Part shown: positions 24,906-32,043 of the stretch, one piece after another
Position numbering within the stretch: the stretch's first letter is position 1
Layout of the letters: every line of letters begins with the position of its first letter
Origin: Bacteroides oleiciplenus YIT 12058
GTDB taxonomy: Bacteria > Bacteroidota > Bacteroidia > Bacteroidales > Bacteroidaceae
Length of the DNA: 64,000 nt
Direction of reading: 5' to 3'
NCBI RefSeq assembly: GCF_000315485.1
Contig: NZ_JH992945.1
Span: 62,001-126,000 of the forward strand
Notes under the pieces: generated by a model
The model's input: only the letters and a program-made list of their open reading frames with translations
Told to the model about the DNA's origin: nothing
The model's database searches: none
Program-made: the position numbers and the translations under genes

Positions 24906-24954
24906 TAACAAGCGGCTCAACCTCCCCAAAAGGTCGGTTAGCCACCAAACATTA
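24906..24954 (+). repeat. Cassette 9 recombination site (attC-like)
   Basis: TAACAA ... ACATTA. Stem GGCT-c-AACC with GGTT-AGCC, c unpaired: a full compensatory change from the GGAT/ATCC type. Preceded by ATGACAC, matching start TTAGTGTCAT. Confidence 0.8.
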
Positions 24955-24970
24955 TCTGCCCATAAAAAGA

Positions 24971-25966
24971 ATGAATATGAAAATAGAATTAGAAAATTGC
25001 CAAAAAAGTCTTACTCTCAAAGATTTTGAAGAAATAGAGAGTAAATTGGGTTATGCCTTGCCGGAAAGACTGAAAGAGTTCTATTTACAATATAATGGAG
25101 GTTCTACGAAACAGACCGCAAGCATAAATAAATATCAAGAGGTGGAAATTGAAGATTTCTTCCCATTCAAATATAACAAGGATTTTAAGAATGACCCCAG
25201 ATATACGGCAGAAGGCGAAACATTAGAGTTAAGAAAAGCTGGAGCTATATCTGATAGCATTCTTATTTTTGCTATGGAATCTACCGATGAAGGTCGGATT
25301 ACCATAGACTTGGTTAATGGAAAGATCTATCTTTACCCTATTGTGGGGATGCAAGATGTAATCTTCAATTTTGGAGAGCCACGACTTGTTGCAAATTCAA
25401 TAGATGATTTCTTTGACAATCTCGTTGTTTTGGACGGGCACAAAGCAATTCCAGCAATAGAAGAAATCGAAGAGGGACAAACGGAGACAGCAGGTGTAAT
25501 GCCTGAACTTTCGGACTGTTCGGCTTCGCTAACAAAAGAAGATATAAAGAATTTTGAGGTTGAGTTGAATGTAAAGATTCCGGCAGGCATGAAGAACTTT
25601 TACCTCAAGTTCAACGGTGGTATGCCATCACCATATTGTTATCAACCGCAGGACGAGGATTTGGATCGGGTGGAGATAAATGCGTTCTTTCCGATAAAGG
25701 AACGCACCAATGCTTTTGAAACAATTGAAGTCATAGCCAAAGATATATGGAGTAGGAATTTAATGCCATGCAATCTGTTGCCTTTTGCTATGGATTCGGG
25801 TGGAAACTATTATGCGTTGAACTTGAAGAATAAAAAGATTTACTATTACTTGACTGACGAGTGGGACGAAAACGCTTCAAGAGAATACAACTTTGAAACA
25901 AATACTCGTTACATCGCCCAGTCATTCAATTACTTTATAAATCATTTTATCGAAGAAGAGGAATAA
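24971..25966 (+). CDS. Cassette 10: tandem double SMI1/KNR4 protein
   Basis: A 331-aa protein with two SUKH domains. First: LTLKDFEEIESKLGYALPERL, FYLQYNGGSTK, IEDFFPFKYN, SILIFAMES. Second, from about residue 185: LTKEDIKNFEVELNVKIPAG, FYLKFNGGMPS, INAFFPIKER, LLPFAMDSGGNYYALN. The linker is acidic (EEIEEGQTE). The two halves probably arose by internal duplication. ATG at 24971 follows the join by 19 nt. The repeat of a fold within one cassette might widen toxin range (inference). Confidence 0.85.
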   Translation: MNMKIELENCQKSLTLKDFEEIESKLGYALPERLKEFYLQYNGGSTKQTASINKYQEVEIEDFFPFKYNKDFKNDPRYTAEGETLELRKAGAISDSILIFAMESTDEGRITIDLVNGKIYLYPIVGMQDVIFNFGEPRLVANSIDDFFDNLVVLDGHKAIPAIEEIEEGQTETAGVMPELSDCSASLTKEDIKNFEVELNVKIPAGMKNFYLKFNGGMPSPYCYQPQDEDLDRVEINAFFPIKERTNAFETIEVIAKDIWSRNLMPCNLLPFAMDSGGNYYALNLKNKKIYYYLTDEWDENASREYNFETNTRYIAQSFNYFINHFIEEEE

Positions 25967-25976
25967 AGCGGGCAGA

Positions 25977-26024
25977 TAACAAGCGGATCAATCTCCTTTA
26001 ATGATGATTATCCACCGAACATTA
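25977..26024 (+). repeat. Cassette 10 recombination site (attC-like)
   Basis: TAACAA ... ACATTA. Stem GGAT-c-AATC with GATT-ATCC. Almost the same as the cassette 8 site. Preceded by GGGCAGA, matching start TTATCTGCCC. Confidence 0.78.
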
Positions 26025-26034
26025 TGGTAGAAAA

Positions 26035-26406
26035 ATGAACAATAGCAGGATTAAAAATATAGTAAATCTTTCAGCAGCAGAAAGATATGGCTACTTTATT
26101 CGTAAAGTTTCAGACTTTGAAGAAGTTTGGGGGTTAAAGGATAAAGAAGGTTGGGCTTTAATGGGAAATAATGAGCAAGTTTTATTTCCTGTATGGAGCG
26201 AAAAGGAATTTGCAGAATTGTGTAAATGGGATAACTATCAACCCAATTCTATTCCTCTTGATGACTTCATTGAGAAGTTATTACCGAAGTTAGAAAAAGA
26301 CAATGTGATGTTGGCTGTATTCCCATTGTCAAAGGGGAAAGGTATAATTCGTACTGTTCAAGAGATAATTGCTGACATAGAGCGAGAGTGTGAACAATAT
26401 GAATAA
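26035..26406 (+). CDS. Cassette 11: DUF2750-family protein
   Basis: A 123-aa protein of the DUF2750 type: SAAERYGYFIRKVSDFEEVWGL, GWALMGNNEQVLFPVWSEKE and FAELCKWDNYQPNSIPLDDF are the family hallmarks. DUF2750 proteins occur among polymorphic-toxin immunity genes; the molecular role is unknown. Starts 13 nt after its join. Confidence 0.8.
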   Translation: MNNSRIKNIVNLSAAERYGYFIRKVSDFEEVWGLKDKEGWALMGNNEQVLFPVWSEKEFAELCKWDNYQPNSIPLDDFIEKLLPKLEKDNVMLAVFPLSKGKGIIRTVQEIIADIERECEQYE

Positions 26407-26413
26407 ACTACCA

Positions 26414-26463
26414 TAACAAGCGGATAAATCTCCCTTGAAAGGTTGATTATCCACCAAACATTA
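26414..26463 (+). repeat. Cassette 11 recombination site (attC-like)
   Basis: TAACAA ... ACATTA. Stem GGAT-a-AATC with GATT-ATCC, a unpaired. Preceded by CTACCA, matching start TTATGGTAG. Confidence 0.78.
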
Positions 26464-26485
26464 TCAACAGTGCAAATAGTGAAAT

Positions 26486-26998
26486 ATGAAATTTAAAATA
26501 AAGGTTAGATCGGGACTTTATTGTCAGAATCAATATCAAAAACATATGAATTTTGATTATTCAAGTGGTTATCCAGAAATGAGTTGCTTTGATGATAATG
26601 CCATTGAAACTTATTTTCAAGATTTGACAGGACAAATTAAAGTGGATGATTCAATAACTAATTGGACTTTATCTATTGAAATTTCTCTTGGCGGAGCAAT
26701 TGGAGAAAAGGAAATTTGTATTGGAAAACGAGGTATCACTTATTTGAAAGATAAGGAAAAGATCATAGGCATTAATATATCTTTACCAATAAAAGACGAA
26801 ATAAGTTGGGGTATTGATAAAAAACACCGTTTCAATGAATATGCTAAAAGAAAATCAGACAAGGGTGTAACAATAATCCCCGTTGATTATGCTCAATTTA
26901 AAGATATGACAGATTATGTGGAAAGTAGTATTAAGCTATCCTTAAAACAAGTTTTCACTGACGGGATTACTTTGAAAGGGCATACAATAAAGTTATAA
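26486..26998 (+). CDS. Cassette 12: possible Imm9-like immunity protein
   Basis: A 170-aa beta-rich protein: TNWTLSIEISLGGAIGEKEI, CIGKRGITYLKDKEKIIGIN and DEISWGIDKKHRFNEYAKRK. The order LGG...RG-TYLK...WG recalls Imm9, but from memory only. No signal peptide. Starts 25 nt after the join. Confidence 0.6.
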   Translation: MKFKIKVRSGLYCQNQYQKHMNFDYSSGYPEMSCFDDNAIETYFQDLTGQIKVDDSITNWTLSIEISLGGAIGEKEICIGKRGITYLKDKEKIIGINISLPIKDEISWGIDKKHRFNEYAKRKSDKGVTIIPVDYAQFKDMTDYVESSIKLSLKQVFTDGITLKGHTIKL

Positions 26999-27018
26999 TC
27001 ATTATAGAATTTAGTTGA

Positions 27019-27063
27019 TAACAATCAGCAAACATCCGAAAATCGGTTAGCCGCCAAACATTA
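27019..27063 (+). repeat. Cassette 12 recombination site (attC-like, shorter)
   Basis: TAACAA ... ACATTA, 45 nt. Arms partly decayed: CAGCAAAC against GGTTAGCC. Preceded by AGTTGA, matching start TTATCAAC. Confidence 0.65.
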
Positions 27064-27098
27064 TCCGCAATAGTAAAACAATTAAAAATTAAAAGATT

Positions 27099-27491
27099 AT
27101 GGCAACAACAGAAGAAAGAGACATCTTTAATAATGAGTATGTTCAAATTTACACAAATGGTTCTGGTAACATTGTTCTGCTCTTCCAAAATGAGGTTGAA
27201 AAAACATTGGCAATAGGAGAGCAAATGAATGAGATAAACGAAGAGGCGTACATGAATGGTTACAACTGGGATGCCTTCTTCAACTACTATCTGGAAGAAA
27301 ATGCACCAGACATTTTGGAAAGTATGGAAAGCGACCCTGAAGCTGGTTCTTACGCAGCTTATTTTGAGGACACCGCAGAAAACGAGCAAAAAGCAAAACG
27401 CTTTGCCGACATTATCATCTCTTTAATAGAAAACGAAGAAGAAATATATAAAATTCTTCGAGAGAAAGGAGATGAAATCGAATGGGATTAA
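27099..27491 (+). CDS. Cassette 13: Imm51-like immunity protein
   Basis: A 130-aa acidic protein with MNGYNWDAFFNYYLEENAPD and MESDPEAGSYAAYFED, the pattern I recall for Imm51, and a helical end KRFADIIISLIENEEEIYK. Cytoplasmic. Acidic immunity proteins often bind basic nuclease toxins. It is slightly less AT-rich than the other cassettes. Confidence 0.72.
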   Translation: MATTEERDIFNNEYVQIYTNGSGNIVLLFQNEVEKTLAIGEQMNEINEEAYMNGYNWDAFFNYYLEENAPDILESMESDPEAGSYAAYFEDTAENEQKAKRFADIIISLIENEEEIYKILREKGDEIEWD

Positions 27492-27522
27492 CCATTTGTA
27501 TAAATAGAAATAATTATGCGGA

Positions 27523-27570
27523 TAACACGCAGATAAGCAACCGTAACAGGTTGCTATCTGCATCCCATTA
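27523..27570 (+). repeat. Cassette 13 recombination site (attC-like)
   Basis: TAACAC ... CCATTA. Longest stem: GCAGAT-a-AGCAACC with GGTTGCT-ATCTGC, 13 pairs and one unpaired a. Preceded by TATGCGGA, matching start TTATCCGCA. Confidence 0.82.
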
Positions 27571-27589
27571 CTAACGATAACAAATTTGT

Positions 27590-27958
27590 ATGAAAGTTTT
27601 TATTGGAGGTGAATTGGAACATAGTATTTCTGATAAGTTTCGTAAAGCAAGAAACTCTGTAATAGAATATATGGATTGTCTATGTGATATTTCATATATT
27701 AATGAACTAAGTTTCTATGTATTCTGCTTAAAAGGATTTACTACAAATCCATTAAGTCGATATTCGAAAAAACGTAATCGGATAGAATTGGAAATTCTAC
27801 TCCCATTTGATAAATTTGAAACAGCAAATGATTCTCAATGTGTTGAGATATTGAAACAAAGTATTCTTGATGCTATTGAGAACTATAAAAATAAAAACAT
27901 TCCACAACAATATATTGATGTAATTGTAGAAAAAATGAAAGCATCAATTAATGAATGA
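27590..27958 (+). CDS. Cassette 14: possible Imm44-like small protein
   Basis: A 122-aa protein: MKVFIGGELEHSISDKFRKA at the start, then ELSFYVFCLKGFTTNPLSRY, RIELEILLPFDKF and a helical tail. It may belong to Imm44, but this is a weak recollection. Starts 22 nt after its join. Confidence 0.6.
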   Translation: MKVFIGGELEHSISDKFRKARNSVIEYMDCLCDISYINELSFYVFCLKGFTTNPLSRYSKKRNRIELEILLPFDKFETANDSQCVEILKQSILDAIENYKNKNIPQQYIDVIVEKMKASINE

Positions 27959-27967
27959 ATTCGTTAG

Positions 27968-28012
27968 TAACAAACAGCACTACTGCTTAAAGCGGAACGC
28001 TATTGAACATTA
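27968..28012 (+). repeat. Cassette 14 recombination site (attC-like, divergent)
   Basis: TAACAA ... ACATTA, 45 nt. Arms AGC...CTGCTT against AAGCGG...GCT. Preceded by TCGTTAG, matching start TTACTAACGA. Confidence 0.65.
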
Positions 28013-28017
28013 CAGCT

Positions 28018-28968
28018 ATGGATATAACGAATAGAATTATTGTCGCCTTACTGGAACGAATGAAAAGTAGAAACAAGAACTTTTCATTATCAAGACCTAA
28101 GTTTCATCGGTTGTTTCAAATAAATCCCGATGGCTACTTATGGTATGGCGAGAAACTGGAGCGGCATTTACTTAACAAATATGGAGAATCGGCTGATACA
28201 TTGAAATATCTTGATATATATTATTTCATTTCCAATATTGTGCGGTTGTATTACATGCCTAAAAATTCAAATTCGGAGGAAAACGAGTTTGGAAAGCTAT
28301 ACGCTTATGGCTCCATAATAGGGTTACACCGTTGTCATATTCCAGATAAGCGAATATATCTGAACCGATTGTTAAATACTTTACTGTTCTGTTGTCCGAC
28401 TTCTGAAGAATATATCCGTAGATTCCGCTGGCAAAAAAACGGTATATATTACAAATCGCAGGATGTGGAAGTTCTTATTGCCGATACATTTACAGAAATA
28501 CGGGAATCGGACAAACAATCAGAATCCATTGAAATAGTTGAGTCAATAGTCAATGAGACATACCGTTATCTGGTAGGCTCAAATACGGGGCTTCCATTTG
28601 TCCGTTCGGAAACTTTATTGCACTACAACCTGAACCCATCTGATTATATGTGGCTATATCAGCACGATAAGGAATTGTTTTATACTTGTCTTGATGCAGC
28701 AGCATTACAGTCGGAGATTTTCAGTTACAAGTCATTTGTGTACAATTTCAACCTGTATATTCTAAAAGACGCAAATATATTGGATGAATTGTCCAGATAT
28801 TCCAAATGTTATGAAGCCGTTTTAGAACTGCTTTTCAAATCCGATTCAATTATGCAGAACTCTGTTATTCGGCAAATCAAATTATGTAGAAATGAAGATA
28901 CCATTAAACAGAATAACAGATTGGATGCTATTAACAAATGGCTCAACTCCCTAAACAAGATTGGTTAG
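28018..28968 (+). CDS. Cassette 15: protein of unknown family
   Basis: A 316-aa soluble protein. ATG at 28018 is used; an upstream TTG would lie before the cassette join at 28010. Helical: ITNRIIVALLERMKSRN, LKYLDIYYFISNIVRLYYM, NETYRYLVGSNTG. Ends inside the recombination site (NKWLNSLNKIG). Not recognised. It is the last cassette and the only one whose start does not match well with its own site, so it may be fixed in the array. Confidence 0.68.
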   Translation: MDITNRIIVALLERMKSRNKNFSLSRPKFHRLFQINPDGYLWYGEKLERHLLNKYGESADTLKYLDIYYFISNIVRLYYMPKNSNSEENEFGKLYAYGSIIGLHRCHIPDKRIYLNRLLNTLLFCCPTSEEYIRRFRWQKNGIYYKSQDVEVLIADTFTEIRESDKQSESIEIVESIVNETYRYLVGSNTGLPFVRSETLLHYNLNPSDYMWLYQHDKELFYTCLDAAALQSEIFSYKSFVYNFNLYILKDANILDELSRYSKCYEAVLELLFKSDSIMQNSVIRQIKLCRNEDTIKQNNRLDAINKWLNSLNKIG

Positions 28969-28981
28969 CCACAGAACATTA
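28932..28981 (+). repeat. Cassette 15 recombination site (attC-like), overlapping the gene end
   Basis: TAACAA ... ACATTA. Stem TGGCT-c-AAC with GTT-AGCCA, c unpaired. The bases before it (GGATGCTAT) match the cassette start only loosely. Marks the right end of the array. Confidence 0.7.
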
Positions 28982-28992
28982 AACATTAGAAA

Positions 28993-29583
28993 ATGAGAAC
29001 ACCAGTCATAATCCTGTTATTTGTAATCCTGCTTGCCGTAAGCTGCGGAGAGCCTCCCATGCCGCCGTCGGACGAGGAAATGATACGCCATTTCACCACG
29101 CATGAGGTGGCGTTCCGTAAGGTGTACGAAATCATGGCAGAGAGTTCAGAAGGTAGTTTTCACTACCCGCCGCTTTCTCCGGAAGAGGTTATTATACTTG
29201 ATTCAATGGAGCAAAGCGATACATCCCATGAAACGAATGATGAACAAGACATCCCGGTATATGGACTGTTGAAGCCGGAGCGAATCCTACTCGACTCCCT
29301 GTTATCAGAGATTGGATGCGGTTTTATCCTTGTTGATCGCAGGGAATGGGGAACGGCAGATTCGGTATATGTGAGCCTCGTTATGCCGTACTACTCCCAC
29401 GGCATCGTGGATGCCGGAACGTCCAAGAGTTTCGTTTACGATCCCGGATTGAGAAGCCGTCGGAATATCCGTATCACCGAACATGGCGACCTGAACGAGA
29501 TCTACCGCAGGACGTACAACGACACCACGCTGTACAAGCCCATCAAGGGAAACTGGTACATCGAGTTAGACCATTCGATATAA
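28993..29583 (+). CDS. Putative lipoprotein
   Basis: A 196-aa protein with a lipoprotein signal: MRTPVIILLFVILLAVSCGE, Cys about residue 18. After it comes a GEPPMPPSDEEM stretch (acidic, which favours surface export in Bacteroidales) and a domain with FTTHEVAFRKVYEIMAESS and YVSLVMPYYSHGIVDAGTSK. Composition returns to GC-rich, so it is outside the cassette array although it follows directly. No closing attC-like site after it. It may be an immunity lipoprotein, but I do not recognise the family. Confidence 0.72.
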   Translation: MRTPVIILLFVILLAVSCGEPPMPPSDEEMIRHFTTHEVAFRKVYEIMAESSEGSFHYPPLSPEEVIILDSMEQSDTSHETNDEQDIPVYGLLKPERILLDSLLSEIGCGFILVDRREWGTADSVYVSLVMPYYSHGIVDAGTSKSFVYDPGLRSRRNIRITEHGDLNEIYRRTYNDTTLYKPIKGNWYIELDHSI

Positions 29584-29611
29584 CGGCCCGGAGTTCGTAT
29601 CAAAGTATGTA

Positions 29612-29998
29612 TCACTTTTTGTCAAGAAGATACATCATAAAGCAGATAATGGCTATCGCAAGGAAAAATAACAGAACCGCAAGGAGTTCGTTAAACCTGC
29701 ACTTGGCATAGTGAGACATCACTGCTTTGCCTCGCCATTTGTAAATCCTGCTGACGAGCGACATAACGGCAAATGTGACAATGCTAAAAACGACACATGG
29801 CAACAATGCCGACACACCTGGAAAAAGCCGGATAGTAACAGTCATCATAGGGAATATCAAAAGAGCGAAGATATAAATCGAGAGCATCATTTCGCCATCG
29901 ACCCTGCCTGTTCGTCTTGCCTGCTTCCATTTCTCCCCCATCCACCAAAGGTAGTCCCAGAGATAAAAGCGCCGTTTATGTTCCTGTGGTTTCATCAT
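29612..29998 (-). CDS. Small membrane protein
   Basis: A 128-aa protein with three predicted membrane spans: MMLSIYIFALLIFPMMTVTI, ALLPCVVFSIVTFAVMSLV and LLAVLLFFLAIAIICFMMYL. The N terminus FYLWDYLWWMGEKWKQARR resembles that of the next protein (YRICFIDYMWYVAEIWHERE), so the two are paralogues. Start overlaps the upstream stop by 4 nt (ATGA). Function unknown; grouped with an Imm17-like gene. Confidence 0.68.
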   Translation of the reverse strand: MMKPQEHKRRFYLWDYLWWMGEKWKQARRTGRVDGEMMLSIYIFALLIFPMMTVTIRLFPGVSALLPCVVFSIVTFAVMSLVSRIYKWRGKAVMSHYAKCRFNELLAVLLFFLAIAIICFMMYLLDKK

Positions 29999-30390
29999 GG
30001 CTTATGTATAAATCCGAGGTGGAACATCAGCGCTACATTTGCCACGATCAGGGCGATAGCGATAAGAACTATTTTGGCGAGCTTCCTGCCGGGATGTTTC
30101 ATCTTCCCGTAATGTTCACGGAGCGCTTCACGCCGTCCGGCTGTATAGCGTAGCTTGCAGAATAAATCGGGAAGAAAGCATAGAGGAATCACTATGGCCA
30201 AACCAATCATCCAGCCGAAAAGGCGCAATATCGGTGGAAACCCAAGCGGTATGAGTAGGACGAAGAGCCAGCACCAAAACAGTAGCATACGTCCGTTGAG
30301 ATTGGTACGCTCCCTTTCGTGCCATATCTCGGCTACATACCACATATAGTCGATGAAGCAGATCCGGTATTTGCGATTGTCCTTTTCCAT
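29995..30390 (-). CDS. Small membrane protein, paralogue of its neighbour
   Basis: A 131-aa protein with spans LLFWCWLFVLLIPLGFPPIL, GLAIVIPLCFLPDLF and IVLIAIALIVANVALMF. The start MEKDNRKYR at 30390 is chosen over an upstream ATG at 30408. It overlaps the 3' end of the Imm17-like gene start region of the operon (which stops at 30395) closely and the next gene by 4 nt. Basic loop CKLRYTAGRREALREHYGKM. Function unknown. Confidence 0.65.
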   Translation of the reverse strand: MEKDNRKYRICFIDYMWYVAEIWHERERTNLNGRMLLFWCWLFVLLIPLGFPPILRLFGWMIGLAIVIPLCFLPDLFCKLRYTAGRREALREHYGKMKHPGRKLAKIVLIAIALIVANVALMFHLGFIHKP

Positions 30391-30394
30391 ACCG

Positions 30395-30676
30395 TTATCT
30401 CCATACAAAGAAATCGACCAATATAAGTATAATCAGAACGCTGACCAACACAATCTGAACCCTGCGGCGTGTTTCAGGCTTGCAATCGTCAAATAACCAC
30501 AGTTTGCTGTTAAACTGCCAATGACATGCCCATTTCCAACGGAACAGCAACCCTGCAAGCCATAGGGCAAGCAACCCGACACCAAACAGCAACCCGTATT
30601 TCGGGTGAGCCTGCAACCACTCGAAAAACGCTTCCGCCTTGCTGTTCATTGCTTCGTATATATCGGTAACTGTCAT
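30395..30676 (-). CDS. Imm17-like membrane immunity protein
   Basis: A 93-aa protein with FFEWLQAHPKYGLLFGVGLL, ALWLAGLLFRWKWACHW, LWLFDDCKPETRRRVQ and a last span VLVSVLIILILVDFFVW. The W-KWAC-W and DCKPETRR motifs are those I recall for Imm17. Start could be 30676 (MTVTDIYEAM), 30703 or MNSKAEAFF at 30649. It heads a three-gene leftward operon of membrane proteins beside the cassette array, so a second interbacterial defence module is likely (inference). Confidence 0.62.
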   Translation of the reverse strand: MTVTDIYEAMNSKAEAFFEWLQAHPKYGLLFGVGLLALWLAGLLFRWKWACHWQFNSKLWLFDDCKPETRRRVQIVLVSVLIILILVDFFVWR

Positions 30677-30782
30677 ACTTATAATTAAAAGGATTCCGAA
30701 CACAAAAATAATGTTTTCCGTTCACATAATCACTACTTTATGCTCCAAAACACCGGCTGTGCGGTTATAAAATCAGGAAACA

Positions 30783-30815
30783 GCCCCCGTTAAGGTCACG
30801 GAGGTTGTTTGCGGG
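30783..30815 (-). terminator. Candidate terminator of mobC
   Basis: On the minus strand CCCCCG and CGGGGG pair across about 20 nt, followed by a T-rich stretch, directly after the mobC stop at 30831. Loop is long, so only moderate support. Confidence 0.4.
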
Positions 30816-30830
30816 GGTGTTTGTGTTCAT

Positions 30831-31922
30831 TTAGTTCTGTTCCGGCAGGAGCTTGCAAAGCACCGGGTCGTTCTTGATACGTTCCAGTTCCTCGGCGACG
30901 ATGCGGCCGGCCTCTGCCTTGATACGTTCGTAGTTTTCCTGCACGACCTGTTTCATGTGATCCGTCCCGTTCTCGTCCGTGAAGTCGGTAATTTGTGGTA
31001 TCTTCTTGTACCGGGCCGTTTCCGCTTTCACTTTTTCGTTGTCCACGACAATCTCGCAGTGGAAAATCTTCTGCTCGATACGTTCGTCGAAATTGTCCGC
31101 CACGGCCCCGACGAACATTCCCTGCGTGAGCGTCGAGATCTTCGAGGCCGGGATCAGGCTGTCCAGCTGCGTGGATATGGATGTCGATTTGTCGCTGCGG
31201 CTCAACGTCATGCTCTGCCGCTTCTGCAATACCTTACCGAACCGTTCCGAGAGTGTCTTGGCCGTTTCACCTACGACCTGCCCGGAGAAGATGTTGCCCA
31301 CCGTGTTCATCACGACGGCGGCCTCCTTGTCCCCGTAGTCCCTCTTCAACTGTGAAAAATCCTGGAAGCACAGCAGCACGGCGACCTTGTTGCTTCTGGC
31401 CGTGGCGATCAGGTTGTCGAGTCCCTTGAAGTAGATTGTCGGCAACTCGTCGATGATGATGCCCGATTTGAGCTGGCCTTTCTTATTTATGAGCTTGACA
31501 ATCCGGGAATTATACAATCCCAAAGCCGCTCCGTAAATGTTTTGCCTGTCGGGATTGTTCCCCACGCAGAGTATCTTGGGATCGTCCGGGTTATTGATGT
31601 CGAGCGTGAAATCGTCGCCCGACATGACCCAATATAGCTGGGGCGAAATCATGCGGGAAAGCGGAATTTTGGCCGATGCTATCTGGCCCTGGAGCTGGTC
31701 TTGAGCGCCTCCGAGCCAGGCATCCATAAAGGGGCTGAGGTAGTTTTCGAGTTCCGGGTAGGATGTCAGAATCGGGAAAATATCCTCGTACCGCTTGTTC
31801 AGGAACTCGATGGCGTGCGGGAAGGTACAATACCGCCCGTTGTCGTAGATGCGCAGGAACCAGATCACGGCCGCAAAAAGGATAATGGGGCTTTCCACAA
31901 AAAAATCGCCCTGTTTCTGCAC
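30831..31922 (-). CDS. mobC: mobC exon 2: C-terminal part of VirD4-type coupling protein
   Basis: 363 codons, in frame with exon 1 after removal of the introns: exon 1 ends NLNRSW and exon 2 starts VQKQGDFFVESPIILFA. Carries Walker B KSGIIIDELPTIYFKG and the T4CP stretch NKVAVLLCFQDFSQLKRDYG, GNIFSGQVVGETAKTLSERF. Joined product is 669 aa, the normal size for the Bacteroidetes MobC coupling protein, which feeds relaxase-bound DNA to the transfer channel. Without splicing, a peptide from intron sequence would be fused in front of exon 2. Terminated by the hairpin at 30783-30815. Confidence 0.88.
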   Translation of the reverse strand: MQKQGDFFVESPIILFAAVIWFLRIYDNGRYCTFPHAIEFLNKRYEDIFPILTSYPELENYLSPFMDAWLGGAQDQLQGQIASAKIPLSRMISPQLYWVMSGDDFTLDINNPDDPKILCVGNNPDRQNIYGAALGLYNSRIVKLINKKGQLKSGIIIDELPTIYFKGLDNLIATARSNKVAVLLCFQDFSQLKRDYGDKEAAVVMNTVGNIFSGQVVGETAKTLSERFGKVLQKRQSMTLSRSDKSTSISTQLDSLIPASKISTLTQGMFVGAVADNFDERIEQKIFHCEIVVDNEKVKAETARYKKIPQITDFTDENGTDHMKQVVQENYERIKAEAGRIVAEELERIKNDPVLCKLLPEQN

Positions 31923-31963
31923 ATCGGGTAAGTCAAGGGCATTACTGCCCCCTTCTCCCCTAA

Positions 31964-31997
31964 GAACCGTACGTGAGAGTTTCCCCTCATACGGCTC
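31964..31997 (-). ncRNA. Group II intron domain V, copy A
   Basis: 34-nt catalytic hairpin starting GAGCCGTATGAG and ending CACGTACGGTTC, the typical bacterial group IIB form. Domain VI and the 3' splice site follow within 41 nt. Confidence 0.88.
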
Positions 31998-32043
31998 AAG
32001 CAACTCAATATTTCTATTTGTTGTTAGAAATCGGCTCATACTT

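Larger units (their letters stand above)
19295..28981 (+). mobile_element. Integron-like array of 15 gene cassettes (rAID-type)
   Basis: Fifteen units, each one ORF on the + strand followed by a 45-51-nt palindromic site (TAACAA ... ACATTA). Cassette starts (TTA) are at 19295, 19659, 20648, 21339, 22084, 22736, 23193, 23984, 24473, 24952, 26022, 26461, 27061, 27568 and 28010. Start codons lie only 8-60 nt after the joins, leaving no room for promoters. The block is clearly AT-rich against GC-rich neighbours. Several products belong to immunity-protein families. Known context, from memory: recombinase-associated acquired interbacterial defence clusters of Bacteroidales, which give protection against toxins of competitors. 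Confidence 0.85.

Noticed and set aside
28003..28017. TTG start of cassette 15 at 28003
   Set aside because: It lies before the cassette join at 28010; the ATG at 28018 is inside the cassette.
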